The notes below the pieces were generated by a model, which was not told where the DNA came from, ran no database searches, and saw only the letters and a list, made by a program, of their open reading frames with translations. Below are positions 16,561 to 25,204 of a stretch of DNA of 31,302 nt, piece by piece. Within the stretch, counting starts at the first letter, position 1. Each line of letters starts with the position of its first letter. This stretch comes from Actinospica sp035712985 (lineage in GTDB: Bacteria > Actinomycetota > Actinomycetes > Streptomycetales > Catenulisporaceae). The position numbers were made by a program, and so were the translations under genes. The DNA is taken from NCBI GenBank assembly GCA_035712985.1, contig DASTAE010000028.1, forward strand, positions 1-31,302. Reading direction: 5' to 3'.

Positions 16561-16697
16561 AGCCCACGATGATACCGCGCGGCCCGGTATATCCGTCCTG
16601 GTCAATCCGTTGACCACGGTCACGGTCGCGGGCCCGCGTGCCTTATCCTTGGCCGCGTCGGGATGGCGTTCCTGAGAAGACCGTGAGGGGGCTGTCG

Positions 16698-19600
16698 ATG
16701 GCGTTGCTGGCGCGGCGCGGCCGGTTCGAGCCGGACGCGGTGCAGGAGGAGCTGGAGCGGGCGGCGGCCGAGGCGCGCGCCGGGCAGCCGGATCGGGCCA
16801 GGAAGCGCTACGCGAAGCTCGCGAAGTCGCTCGCCTCGGGGCCCGCGGAGCTGCGCGGTCTGCGCATGCGGGCGCTGCTCGGCGGCGCCGACGTGGCGGT
16901 GGAGGCGGGCGACCTGCCGGGCGGGGTGCTGCTGACGACGCAGGCGTTCATGCTGGCGCACGAGCCGGCGAAGGAGCTGCCGCTGCCGGCCCTGCACCGG
17001 GTGGCCGCGCACCGCATGCAGAACACCCAGGGCCCGCTGGCCGCGCCGCTCGCGTTCCTGCGCGCCGCCGCCGAGCCCGGGGCCGAGCCGGACGCCGAGC
17101 AGGTCACCGAGGTCACCGCCTGGCTGCAGCGGGCCTGCGGCGAGGGACCGATCGCGGCCCGCGACGACGCGTCCGCCGAGGCCGTGCCGGGCCTGCCGGG
17201 CGCGGACTGGCCGGTGCTGGCGCGCGCGCAGGTGCTGATGCAGGCGAACCGGATCGGGGACGCCGAGCGGTTCCTCGCGGGCGCCGCGCCCTCCGGAAGC
17301 GGCGAGGTGTGGTTCCGGTGGGCGGCGGTGCTGTTCACCGCGGGCCGGTTCCCGCAGGCGGTGACCGCGTTCGACGAGGCGCTGCGGCGCGGCGCGCCCA
17401 CCGAGTCCTCGACCTGGTCGCGGGGCGCGGCGCTGGTCGGCGACAGCCTGCTGTTCCGGGGCCTGGCGAAGCAGCGGCTCGGGCAGACCGAGGGCGCGCA
17501 GGCCGACCTGGTGGCTGCGGTCAACCACAACCCGAACGATCCGCGCCCGCGTGACGCGATCGCCCGCCTCGCCCTGCACCTGGGCGCGGAGGACGTGGCT
17601 CGCGAACAGTTCGAGGCGGCGCTCACGATCGCCCCGCAGTATGTCCCGGCGCGGCTCGGGATGGCCCTGCTGCACGAGCGGGCCGGCCGCGCCCAGCAGG
17701 CCGCCGACGACTACCGCGCCGCCCTCGCGACGGCGCCGCGGTGGCGTCCGGCGCGGGTCAGGTTCGGCGCGATGCTCGCCGCGTCCGGCGCGGCGCAGCA
17801 GGCGGTCGACGTCCTGCGGCCCGAGGCCGGTTCTGACGACGCGTTGGGCCGCTCCGCCGCGTTCCACCTCGGGATCGCGCTGCTCGCGGCCGGGGACGAG
17901 CGCGGCGCGTTGGAGCGCTGGGAGGCGATCGGCGGGGAGGACGTGCGCCCGCACGTCGCGCTCGCCCGCGACCGCGTCGCCCGCACGGTGATCACCACGG
18001 ATCCGGCCGCGGCGCGGGTGCTGTGGCAGCGGGCGATGTCCGAGCACCCGATGCCCCCGTACCGCGCGGCGCTGCGCGAGGCCACGCTGCGGGAGGCGGC
18101 GCTCGTGCTGCTGATGGGCCGCGACGTGCCCGAGGCGCGGGAGCGGGTCGGCAAGGCGCTGGAGTTCGCGCGCATGCTGTCGGCCGGCGGCGAGGACCGG
18201 CGCGTCGAGGATCTGACGGCGCTGCTCGCCCTCGCGAACGGCGACCCCGGCACGCCCCCGGATCACGTGGAGGCGGACGCTCCGCTGCGTGAGCGCTGCC
18301 ATGCCGCGGCCTGCTATCTCCTGGCCGGCCGCACCCGCGACGCCGAGCGGGTCATCGCGCTCGTCCCCACGGATCACGCGCGGGACGCGATGCCCGCCCG
18401 GATCCGCGCGGTGATCGCGGAGCGGGCGACGGAGTGGCGGATCGCGCTGGACTGGCATCTGCGTTCCCTGACGTCCCCGGCTCCGACCGACGCGTTGACG
18501 ACGCCGCCGAACGCGTGCGGCGGCTGCGGCCGCGAGACCGGGCCGGTGTATCTCGTGGAGGAGTCGCGATCGGGCCGCTGCACCGCGTGCCTGCGCGCGA
18601 CGCTGGCCGCGGTGACGGACTGCGCGCGGCGCGCCGGGGCGATCGAGGAGGTCGAGCCGGTGTTCGCGGCGTGGACCTCCGCGCTGGGCGAGGCGGCCCA
18701 GCCGACGGGTATCGCGACCGCGTACGCGCTGCTTCAGGCGGAGGCCGGGGACCACGACGCGGCCCTCGAACTGCTGACCCCCGCGACCCCCGGGGCGCGA
18801 TCGGCGGTGCTGCTGCGCCGCGGCGCGGCGGACCTGCAGCGCGGCAAGGCGATCCGCGCCGTCGTCGACCTGCGCGAGGCCGTGACGCTCGTCCCGGATC
18901 TGGACCCGGCCGTGTTCGAGGCCCTGGAGCTGCTCACCGAGCACGAGGCCTATGTGCACGCCGAGGCGGGCCGCTGGCGCGACGCGTTCGACGGTTACCT
19001 GAAGGTCCTCGAGACCGACCCGGCGCATCCGCGGCTGCTGCACGCGGTCGGCCTCGCGGCGTACCGGATCGCGGGCCCGCTCGACCCCGCGGATCCGGCG
19101 GCGGCCGAGGCGTGGTCGTGGACGATCGGCGCCCTGGTCGCGGGGGTGTACCTGCCGGACGTGTGGGGGCAGACGGCGAGCGTGTCCGGCCGCGGCCTCG
19201 CGCCGGGGCAGGTCGCGAAGGCGCGCGGACTGCTGATCGAGCGGCTGACGGCCGACCTGCTCGCGCTGGACGAGGCGCAGGGCCGCACGGGCGAGGAGGC
19301 GCGGTCCTGGTCGACGCGCGTGGCGATGGAGGTGCGCTGCGCGGAGGCGTTCGCGCAGCAGGACCTGCGCGTCGAGGTCGGCGACGCCCCGGCGCGGCGG
19401 CTGATCCTGGGTCCGGCGCTGCTGGAGCGGCTCGGCGGGCACGCGCGCTGGCGCGCGGAGTACGAGCGGGTCGTCGCCCCCTACGCCGACGGCACCGGTC
19501 ACGGCGGCCCGGCGGAGGTGTTCGAGGTCCTGGACCCGGTGCTCGGCCCGTACCGCTTCCTGGTGCTGCAGGGCCGGTTCGCCGACGCGGCCGCCGCCTT

Positions 19601-20573
19601 GGAGGAGCTGCCGCCGCACGCCCGGAGCGAGGGCCAGCAGGCGCTGCTCGCGGAGGCGCTGGTGCGCGAGGGCGAGCGGCTGTACCGGGGCAAGGGCTGG
19701 GAGAAGGCCCTGGACGCGTTCACCCGCGCCAAGCGCCTCGGGGTGCGCGAGCTGACGCCGGAGCAGGTGGGGATGGCGGCGGACTGCGGCCTCTACGCCT
19801 CGCGCGCCGTGCTGGCGCTCACCCCGACGCGGGCGATCGAGCTGCTGGAGCAGGCGATCGCGATCTCCCCGGACAGCCCGGACCTGCACGCCGAGGTCGC
19901 GGCGGCGCACGTCGCGCTCGCGAAGCGGCTCGGGGATCAGCGGGCGTTCGACGACGCGCTGGCCGCCGTGGCCCGCGCGCTGGAGATCGCGCCGGGCGAC
20001 GAGGCCGCGGCCGAGGTGCGCCGCACCCTGCTCACCCGGTACGCCGCGCAGCTCACCGCGACCGGCACTCCGGACGACCTGGCGCGGGCGGTCGCGATGT
20101 GGCGCGACGCGCTCACCCTGGACACCGGCGACATGCTGGCCCGCGACGGGCTGGCCGAGGCGCTGAACCTGTCGGCGCGGCAGGCGGCGCTCGCCGGGGA
20201 CCGCGCGGGCGCGACCGGGTTCGTCGCCGAGGCGGTCGCCCTCGATCCCGAACTCGCCGACGACCGGGAAAACGCCGTGAACGCGGCGCTGTGCGGCCTG
20301 TGGCGCGAGCACGCGGCCGCGTGCGTGGACGCGCAGGAGCTCGGCGAAGCCGAGCGGCTGCTGCGCGAGGCGCTGGAGATGGCCGTGGGCGAGCAGATGC
20401 GGGAGGCGGTGACCGGGGAGCTGGTGGCCGCGTACCGGGCGCACGCGGTCGACGCGTCCCCGCACCGCAAGCGGCGCGGCGAGGCGATGCAGGCGGTCAC
20501 CGCCGCCCTCGACCTCGCGCCCGAGGACGAGGAGCTCCTCGAGCTGCGCACTTCGATCGAATCGCTCGGCTGA
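16698..20573 (+). CDS. Giant tetratricopeptide-repeat protein with an internal CxxC-CxxC cluster
   Basis: The product has 1291 residues from ATG 16698, with GAGGGGG 7 bp upstream. TPR-like helical pairs are visible from about residue 200 to 400 (for example FPQAVTAFDEAL, AREQFEAALTIAPQYVPARL) and again at about 680-780, 980-1080 and 1120-1290. No signal peptide or membrane helix is seen, so it is probably a cytoplasmic scaffold. In the middle sits a putative zinc ribbon: Cys607 and Cys610, then Cys628 and Cys631, separated by 17 residues. The J-domain-like gene follows 14 bp downstream, suggesting a shared complex. Such TPR and J-like pairs usually act with Hsp70 proteins, but no Hsp70 gene is present here. 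Function unknown. Confidence 0.85.
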   Translation: MALLARRGRFEPDAVQEELERAAAEARAGQPDRARKRYAKLAKSLASGPAELRGLRMRALLGGADVAVEAGDLPGGVLLTTQAFMLAHEPAKELPLPALHRVAAHRMQNTQGPLAAPLAFLRAAAEPGAEPDAEQVTEVTAWLQRACGEGPIAARDDASAEAVPGLPGADWPVLARAQVLMQANRIGDAERFLAGAAPSGSGEVWFRWAAVLFTAGRFPQAVTAFDEALRRGAPTESSTWSRGAALVGDSLLFRGLAKQRLGQTEGAQADLVAAVNHNPNDPRPRDAIARLALHLGAEDVAREQFEAALTIAPQYVPARLGMALLHERAGRAQQAADDYRAALATAPRWRPARVRFGAMLAASGAAQQAVDVLRPEAGSDDALGRSAAFHLGIALLAAGDERGALERWEAIGGEDVRPHVALARDRVARTVITTDPAAARVLWQRAMSEHPMPPYRAALREATLREAALVLLMGRDVPEARERVGKALEFARMLSAGGEDRRVEDLTALLALANGDPGTPPDHVEADAPLRERCHAAACYLLAGRTRDAERVIALVPTDHARDAMPARIRAVIAERATEWRIALDWHLRSLTSPAPTDALTTPPNACGGCGRETGPVYLVEESRSGRCTACLRATLAAVTDCARRAGAIEEVEPVFAAWTSALGEAAQPTGIATAYALLQAEAGDHDAALELLTPATPGARSAVLLRRGAADLQRGKAIRAVVDLREAVTLVPDLDPAVFEALELLTEHEAYVHAEAGRWRDAFDGYLKVLETDPAHPRLLHAVGLAAYRIAGPLDPADPAAAEAWSWTIGALVAGVYLPDVWGQTASVSGRGLAPGQVAKARGLLIERLTADLLALDEAQGRTGEEARSWSTRVAMEVRCAEAFAQQDLRVEVGDAPARRLILGPALLERLGGHARWRAEYERVVAPYADGTGHGGPAEVFEVLDPVLGPYRFLVLQGRFADAAAALEELPPHARSEGQQALLAEALVREGERLYRGKGWEKALDAFTRAKRLGVRELTPEQVGMAADCGLYASRAVLALTPTRAIELLEQAIAISPDSPDLHAEVAAAHVALAKRLGDQRAFDDALAAVARALEIAPGDEAAAEVRRTLLTRYAAQLTATGTPDDLARAVAMWRDALTLDTGDMLARDGLAEALNLSARQAALAGDRAGATGFVAEAVALDPELADDRENAVNAALCGLWREHAAACVDAQELGEAERLLREALEMAVGEQMREAVTGELVAAYRAHAVDASPHRKRRGEAMQAVTAALDLAPEDEELLELRTSIESLG

Positions 20574-20587
20574 GGGAGGCCTTGAGG

Positions 20588-21007
20588 ATGCCGCCGGTTG
20601 ATCCGACCCCGTACGAGGTGCTGTCCCTGCCCCGGGACGCCGACGCCTCCGCCGTCGACGCCGCGGTGGACGCCGCGCTGGCCGACGGCCGCTACGCCGC
20701 CGAGCAGGTCGAGGAGGCGGGCGCCGTGCTGCGCGATCCGGCCCGGCGCCTGGAGCTGGACGTGCAGCACCTGCTGCCGCCGGAGCCCGTGGACGAGGCC
20801 GCGACGCTGCTGACCCCCGCCTCCGAGGCGCGGCTGCCGTTCCCGGAGCCGCCGGCGTGGTCGGCGCGGGAGCTGACGGCGCTGCACCGGCGGGAGCTGG
20901 AGGCGCAGTTCGCGGAGCTGCCCGCGCCGCCGGCGGGCTTCCCCGGGGTTCCGGAGCGTTTCGGGCCCGATGCGTCGGTGCTGCCGCCGTTCGAACCGCC
21001 CCGCTAG
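20588..21007 (+). CDS. J-domain-like small protein lacking HPD
   Basis: The product has 139 residues from ATG 20588, preceded by GGGAGG and GAGG. Residues 7-60 read like a DnaJ N-terminus (PYEVLSLPRDADASAVDAAV, then AGAVLRDPARRLELD, close to the J-domain helix IV region). The HPD tripeptide that stimulates Hsp70 ATPase is absent, so it should not activate Hsp70 in the usual way. The C-terminal half is rich in Pro, Glu and Ala with a helical segment (ELTALHRRELEAQFAEL). It is co-transcribed with the giant TPR gene, so binding to that protein is the simplest hypothesis. Confidence 0.7.
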   Translation: MPPVDPTPYEVLSLPRDADASAVDAAVDAALADGRYAAEQVEEAGAVLRDPARRLELDVQHLLPPEPVDEAATLLTPASEARLPFPEPPAWSARELTALHRRELEAQFAELPAPPAGFPGVPERFGPDASVLPPFEPPR

Positions 21008-21011
21008 ACGG

Positions 21012-21033
21012 GTTCACCTGAAATTCACCTGAA
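21012..21033 (+). promoter_or_regulatory. Two 11-bp direct repeats resembling a PHO box
   Basis: GTTCACCTGAA (21012-21022) is followed directly by ATTCACCTGAA (21023-21033). Streptomyces PhoP sites are built from 11-bp direct repeat units with a GTTCACC core, and this pair fits that pattern. The site is about 43 bp upstream of the deacetylase GTG. CGGGTT at 21009-21014 and AACCCG at 21042-21047 also form inverted arms around it. Binding by PhoP, or by an AfsR-type SARP that reads similar repeats, is inferred. Confidence 0.6.
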
Positions 21034-21065
21034 GCGGGCTCAACCCGACGGCGGGGTGGCGCGTC

Positions 21066-21071
21066 TATAAG
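21066..21071 (+). promoter_or_regulatory. Possible -10 element, near-leaderless start
   Basis: TATAAG lies 4 bp before the GTG at 21076. A start of transcription 6-7 bp further on would fall on or next to the GTG, giving a leaderless mRNA if GTG 21076 is used. No clear Shine-Dalgarno precedes that GTG, which is consistent. Confidence 0.3.
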
Positions 21072-21075
21072 AACC

Positions 21076-22101
21076 GTGAAAGGTAACGGACTATGGCGTC
21101 CGGGCGTGGATCCGAACGCCCGGACACAGGCGGTGGGCGGGATTCCCCCGCAGCGGGAGCCCGAGCCCGAGATGGAGCGCACCGCGCTCTACCCGGGCGG
21201 CGCGGGACCGCTTCCCGACCCCGCCGCGTACGACGGCGGCGCCGACGGCGGCGAGCCCCACCTCGCCGAGCCCGGCGGGCCGCGGCGCCCGAACCGGCGC
21301 CGGCTGCTGCTGGCCGCGGGCGGCCTGATGCTGGTGGCCGGGGGCGGCGTCGCGACGGCGCTGACGATGAACGGCGGCTCGCGGAACCCGGCCGCGTCCG
21401 GTCCCGCCTCGACCTCGCCGAGCCCGACCCTTCCCGCCACCACGGCCCCCGCCTCGAGCGCGCCGCCGTCCCCCAGCGCGTCCGCGACCCCGTCCTCGAC
21501 CGGCGCCGTGAACGCCCCGCAGTACTACGTGGACGACGAGGGCCCGACGGCGATCGCCCTCACCCTGGACGACGGGCCGAGCGCCGAGTTCACGCCGCAG
21601 GTCCTGGAGATCCTGCGCCGGTACGACATCAAGGCGACGTTCAACATGATCGGCCGCCAGGTGGGGTCGAACCTGTCGCTGGTGCGGGAGGTCTCCTCCG
21701 AGGGGCACACGATCACGAACCACACGTGGGACCACGCGGACCTGACGCATCTGACGTACAGCCAGGTGATCAGCGAGATCGACCGGTGCAACGACGCCCT
21801 GTCGGCGGCGAACCAGCATCCGACGATCTTCCGGGCGCCGTTCGGGAACTGGTCGAAGGCCGTGTACCGGGCGTGCGCGGACCGGCAGCTGCGGCCGGTG
21901 GCGTGGTCCGTGGATCCGCGGGACTGGGACACATCGCACGTGACGACGCAGATGATCGTGCACAACGTGCTCACCCACACGCGCGCGCACGACATCATCC
22001 TGGAGCACGACGGCCCCTCGGACCGGCGCAACACGGTCGCGGCCCTGAAGATCTTCATCCCGGAGCTGCTGGACCGCGGCTTCCGCTTCGTCGCCATGTG
22101 A
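21076..22101 (+). CDS. Membrane-anchored NodB polysaccharide deacetylase
   Basis: The product has 341 residues from GTG 21076; GTG 21106 and ATG 21172 are in-frame alternatives. A cytoplasmic Pro/Gly/Glu-rich tail is followed by Arg-rich residues and one transmembrane helix (about 73-97), then a Ser/Thr/Pro/Ala linker and a NodB domain from about 155. Motif 1 is ALTLDDGPSAEF, motif 2 ITNHTWDHADL (metal histidines), motif 3 RAPFGNW, and the late ILEHDGP matches the LxH motif. It is therefore an extracytoplasmic deacetylase, probably of peptidoglycan or another N-acetylated wall polymer. It is preceded by PHO-box-like repeats and followed by a strong terminator hairpin. Confidence 0.92.
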   Translation: MKGNGLWRPGVDPNARTQAVGGIPPQREPEPEMERTALYPGGAGPLPDPAAYDGGADGGEPHLAEPGGPRRPNRRRLLLAAGGLMLVAGGGVATALTMNGGSRNPAASGPASTSPSPTLPATTAPASSAPPSPSASATPSSTGAVNAPQYYVDDEGPTAIALTLDDGPSAEFTPQVLEILRRYDIKATFNMIGRQVGSNLSLVREVSSEGHTITNHTWDHADLTHLTYSQVISEIDRCNDALSAANQHPTIFRAPFGNWSKAVYRACADRQLRPVAWSVDPRDWDTSHVTTQMIVHNVLTHTRAHDIILEHDGPSDRRNTVAALKIFIPELLDRGFRFVAM

Positions 22102-22104
22102 CCG

Positions 22105-22144
22105 CGCCGCGGCCCCCGGACGCGTGGTCCCGGGGGGCGCGGCG
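22105..22144. terminator. Strong GC-rich hairpin between convergent genes, bidirectional terminator
   Basis: Left arm 22105-22121 and right arm 22127-22144 pair almost completely around a 5-base loop, with one bulge. It lies 3 bp after the deacetylase stop and before the deformylase stop. There is no T-tract, as is common in actinomycetes. Confidence 0.7.
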
Positions 22145-22151
22145 TCGGCGG

Positions 22152-22808
22152 CTAGCGCTTCTCGGCGTTGGCGGCGCGCTTGGCCATGACCTCGTCGCGC
22201 ATCTTCTGCATCTGCTTGAGCGCGTCCTTGCGGGCGCGCGCCGGGAGCCGGTCGATGTACAGGTACCCGTTGAGGTGGTCGGTCTCGTGCTGCAGGCAGC
22301 GGGCGAAGAACCCGTGCCCGTCGAGCACGAGCTCGTTGCCCTCCCAGTCGGTGCCGCGCACGATCGCGTGGTCGGGGCGGGCGACGGGCTTGTAGGGGCC
22401 GGGGACGGACAGGCAGCCCTCGTCGTCCTCGTCCAGGACCCGCTCGGCGGCGGGCAGCTCGTCGACGACGGGGTTGCAGATGTGCCCGACGTGCCGGGTG
22501 CCCTCGCCGTCCGGGCAGTCGTACACGAACACCCGCAGGTCGACGTCGACCTGGTTCGCGGCGAGCCCGACGCCCTCGGCGACGTACATGGTGGCGAACA
22601 TGTCGGCGATCAGCTGCTTGAGCTCGCCGCCGCCGAATCGGTCGGGGGTGACGGGCCGCAGGGCCCGGTGCAGGATCTCCTCGCCGGCCTCGGTGACCCG
22701 CAGGACGCGCCCCTCGGCGGCCTCGGGCGCCTGCGCGGGGTAGTCCCCGGGGACGTCTCGGCCGAGGAGGCTGACGTGCGGCTGCTGGGTCTGGGTGTCA
22801 CTGGCCAC
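22152..22808 (-). CDS. def: Peptide deformylase
   Basis: The product has 218 residues from GTG 22808. It removes the N-formyl group from nascent proteins. All three family motifs are present: GVGLAANQ (79-86), EGCLS (130-134, with metal ligand Cys132) and HETDH (His174, Glu175, His178). An N-terminal extension of about 40 residues and a basic C-terminal helix are present; length is slightly above the usual 170-200. It is divergent from the TetR gene. Actinomycetes often have several def genes, and whether this copy is the housekeeping one is not known. Confidence 0.95.
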   Translation of the reverse strand: MASDTQTQQPHVSLLGRDVPGDYPAQAPEAAEGRVLRVTEAGEEILHRALRPVTPDRFGGGELKQLIADMFATMYVAEGVGLAANQVDVDLRVFVYDCPDGEGTRHVGHICNPVVDELPAAERVLDEDDEGCLSVPGPYKPVARPDHAIVRGTDWEGNELVLDGHGFFARCLQHETDHLNGYLYIDRLPARARKDALKQMQKMRDEVMAKRAANAEKR

Positions 22809-22844
22809 GCTGGTGGGTCTTTCTGCCTCGGGTACGCGGTTGCC

Positions 22845-22884
22845 GGAAACCAGTATCGTTCAACGAGCGCGGTATCGGGAAACC
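22845..22884. promoter_or_regulatory. Divergent promoter/operator region of deformylase and TetR genes
   Basis: GTATCG occurs at 22853-22858 and 22872-22877, 19 bp apart, and GGAAACC occurs at 22845-22851 and 22878-22884. On the minus strand GATACT (22853-22858) is a fair -10 for the deformylase gene, about 45 bp from its GTG. The repeats may be a TetR operator. This is tentative. Confidence 0.3.
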
Positions 22885-22932
22885 GGCCCGGACACCCCGG
22901 GTCGGTGGCGCGGGCGGAAGGCGGTGGTCGCG

Positions 22933-23592
22933 ATGGGTTCTGCGGTGGCCCGGGACACGGAGGCGGCGAGCGCGCCGCGGGTGCGGCGCGAGCCGCGGCA
23001 GGCCCGGTCGCGGGCGCGGGTGGCGCAGATCCTGGACGCGGCGGACGGCATCCTGTCGCGGGAGGGCTTCGAGGCGCTGACGGTGCGGCGGATCGCGCAG
23101 GACGCGGGGGTGCCGGTGGGCTCGATCTACCAGTTCTTCCCGGACAAGGCCGCGGTGGTGGACGCGCTGGCGCACGGCTACATCGGCGAGTTCGACGCGG
23201 CGATCGCGCGGCTCGTGGACGGCGCGCGGGACCCCGAGGACGAGGCCGCGTGGGCGGACCCGGTGGGCCGCCTGGTGGACGAGTTCGCGGCCCTGTACCG
23301 GTCCCGTCCCGGCTATGTGGCCCTGTGGTCCGGCCGGCACCTTTCGCCGGAGCTGGCGCGCGCGGACGACGCGAACAACCTGGCCATCGCGGCGGGGGTG
23401 CGCCGGATCCTTGTGGCCCGCGGGATACTGCGCGACGGCCCGGATCTGGACCGTAACGCGCAGGTCGCGGTCCGGGTGGCGGACGCGCTGCTGCAGTTCG
23501 CTTTCGCGTCCGCCGCGGGCGGGGACGAGGCGGTGCTGCGGGAGCTGAAGACGATGCTCCGCCTGTACCTGACCGACCTCGCCGCCCGCTGA
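22933..23592 (+). CDS. TetR-family transcriptional regulator
   Basis: The product has 219 residues from ATG 22933; a longer frame from 22795 would run antisense through the deformylase start and is rejected. The TetR N-terminal helix-turn-helix is clear: RVAQILDAADGILSREGFEA followed by LTVRRIAQDAGVPVGSIYQF (about residues 30-75). The C-terminal ligand domain is helical and fits actinobacterial TetR repressors. It is divergent from the deformylase gene, with repeated motifs in the 124-bp gap that could be its operator. Effector and targets are unknown. Confidence 0.93.
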   Translation: MGSAVARDTEAASAPRVRREPRQARSRARVAQILDAADGILSREGFEALTVRRIAQDAGVPVGSIYQFFPDKAAVVDALAHGYIGEFDAAIARLVDGARDPEDEAAWADPVGRLVDEFAALYRSRPGYVALWSGRHLSPELARADDANNLAIAAGVRRILVARGILRDGPDLDRNAQVAVRVADALLQFAFASAAGGDEAVLRELKTMLRLYLTDLAAR

Positions 23593-23598
23593 GCGCCG

Positions 23599-23612
23599 CC
23601 GCGGCCGCGCGG
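23599..23612. terminator. Short GC hairpin between convergent TetR and kinase genes
   Basis: CCGCG (23599-23603) and CGCGG (23608-23612) pair around a GCCG loop in the 22-bp gap between the two stops. The stem is short and such GC hairpins arise often by chance here. Confidence 0.3.
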
Positions 23613-23614
23613 TC

Positions 23615-25204
23615 CTAGAGGGGCGGGTTGAGTTTCCCGTAGAGCGCCCGGTTGCCCTTATGGTGGGCGCGCAGCGCCGCGTACGCGGTGTCGTAGCGCT
23701 CCCGGTTGGCCTGGTCGGGCTCGTAGCGCCGTTCGATCGCGACGAGCTCCGGGATCCGCTCCCAGGCCGCCTCGCCGAGGGCGACCCCGGCGAGCAGCGC
23801 CGCGCCGCGGACGTTGGCGAGCTGGGGTTCGGCGATCTGGTCGATGGGCCGGTTCAGGACGTCGGCCATGGCCTGGCACCACAGGGTGGAGGAGGCGCCG
23901 CCGCCGATGAAGCGGATGGCGCCGATCCCGCCCGGCTTGCCGTGCCGGCCGGTGAACCTCTCGACGGCCTCGAGCATCCAGCGGGTGTTGAGCGCGATCC
24001 CCTCGAACACGGCGCGCGCCAGGTCGGCGCGCGTGGTGGCCAGCGACAGGTTGAACCAGGCGCCGCGCAGCGCGGGATCGTCGACGGGGGTGCGCTCTCC
24101 GTTGAGCCAGGGGGCGAACAGCACGCCGTTCGCTCCGGGCGGCGCGGACTCGGCGAGTTCGGTGAGCCGGTCCAGGGCCTCGGTGGAGCGGGGGTGGTCG
24201 GGGTCGGCGAGGACGTTCTCGATGAGCCAGTCGACGGCGCGTCCGGCGACGTCCTGCACGGTCGCGACCCAGTACTTGCCCGGCACCGCTGCGGGCAGCG
24301 AGGCGATGTTGTCCAGCAGGCTGGTCTTCTTGCCCGGCACGTGGCAGGACAGCCAGGCGCTGGTGCCGACGTACAGGTGCGCGTCGTAGTCCCGCACCGC
24401 GCCCGCGCCGAGCGCCGCCGCGGTGGTGTCGCCGGTGCCCGCGACGACGCCGACGGCGGTCGGCAGCCCGAGGTCCCCCGCGGCCTGCGCGGTGAGCTGC
24501 CCGACGACGGTAGCCGCCGGGACCTGCTCGGGGAGTTTCGCGAGTTCGAGCCCGGCCATCCGGGCGAGCTGCGGGTCCCAGGCGAGGGAGCGCGGGTCGC
24601 GGTTGTCCGTGCACCAGCGCAGCGTCGTCGTGTCGCGCGCGGCCACGGCCCGGCCGCAGGCGCGCATCGTCAGGTACTCGGGGACGTCGAGCAGCCAGCG
24701 GGTCGCCGCGTAGGCCTCGGGCCGCTCGTGCCGCAGCCACAGGGCCTGGCCGACGGGGTCCTTGCCGCTGCGGGTGGGCACGCCGCCGGTCTTCGCGATC
24801 CAGGTGCGCAGCTTCCGCGCCCCGTATCCGGTTCCGGGAACGGTGACGGTGCCGCCGGTGACCTGCTGGGCGTAGCGGGCGCCGCGCGCGTCCATCCAGA
24901 TGACGGCCGGGTGCGTGACGGCTCCGTCCGCGTCGACGGGCACGAGCCCGCCCCACTGGCTGGAGAAGCACAGTGCCTTGATATCGGCCGCCGCGTCGGG
25001 GTGCGCGGCGAGCAGTTCCTTGACGGTGGCGGTGAACGCCTGCCACCAGTCCTCGGGGTCCTGCTCGGCGCCGCCGCCGGGCAGCAGCCGGGTCGGCAGG
25101 TCGCGTTTCGCGACCCCCAGGATCCGGCCGTGCGCGGTCGCGAGCGCGGTCCGCAGACCGCCGGTGCCGAGGTCGACCCCGAGGACGAGTGAATCGTTGG
25201 GCAT
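23615..25204 (-). CDS. FGGY-family carbohydrate kinase (xylulokinase-like)
   Basis: The product has 529 residues from ATG 25204, which shares one base with the TGA of the aminotransferase (TGATG), so translation is coupled. The FGGY fold shows LGVDLGTGGLRTAL (N-terminal phosphate loop), SSQWGGLVPVD, VVAGTGDTTAAALGAG (second phosphate loop) and FIGGGASSTLWCQAMADVL (adenosine site). Length and motifs are closest to xylulokinases, but the family also covers ribulo-, rhamnulo-, fuculo- and gluconokinases, so the substrate is open. In this operon it would phosphorylate a ketose that the class II aldolase then cleaves. Confidence 0.88.
   Translation of the reverse strand: MPNDSLVLGVDLGTGGLRTALATAHGRILGVAKRDLPTRLLPGGGAEQDPEDWWQAFTATVKELLAAHPDAAADIKALCFSSQWGGLVPVDADGAVTHPAVIWMDARGARYAQQVTGGTVTVPGTGYGARKLRTWIAKTGGVPTRSGKDPVGQALWLRHERPEAYAATRWLLDVPEYLTMRACGRAVAARDTTTLRWCTDNRDPRSLAWDPQLARMAGLELAKLPEQVPAATVVGQLTAQAAGDLGLPTAVGVVAGTGDTTAAALGAGAVRDYDAHLYVGTSAWLSCHVPGKKTSLLDNIASLPAAVPGKYWVATVQDVAGRAVDWLIENVLADPDHPRSTEALDRLTELAESAPPGANGVLFAPWLNGERTPVDDPALRGAWFNLSLATTRADLARAVFEGIALNTRWMLEAVERFTGRHGKPGGIGAIRFIGGGASSTLWCQAMADVLNRPIDQIAEPQLANVRGAALLAGVALGEAAWERIPELVAIERRYEPDQANRERYDTAYAALRAHHKGNRALYGKLNPPL

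Noticed and set aside
16620..21182. Very long open frame on the minus strand, about 1520 codons
   Set aside because: It lies antisense to the TPR, J-like and deacetylase genes, has Arg/Gly/Pro/Ala-biased composition with no domain, and is explained by high GC at third positions of the real genes.
23660..25192. 510-codon plus-strand frame over the FGGY kinase
   Set aside because: Low-complexity product antisense to a kinase with intact phosphate loops.
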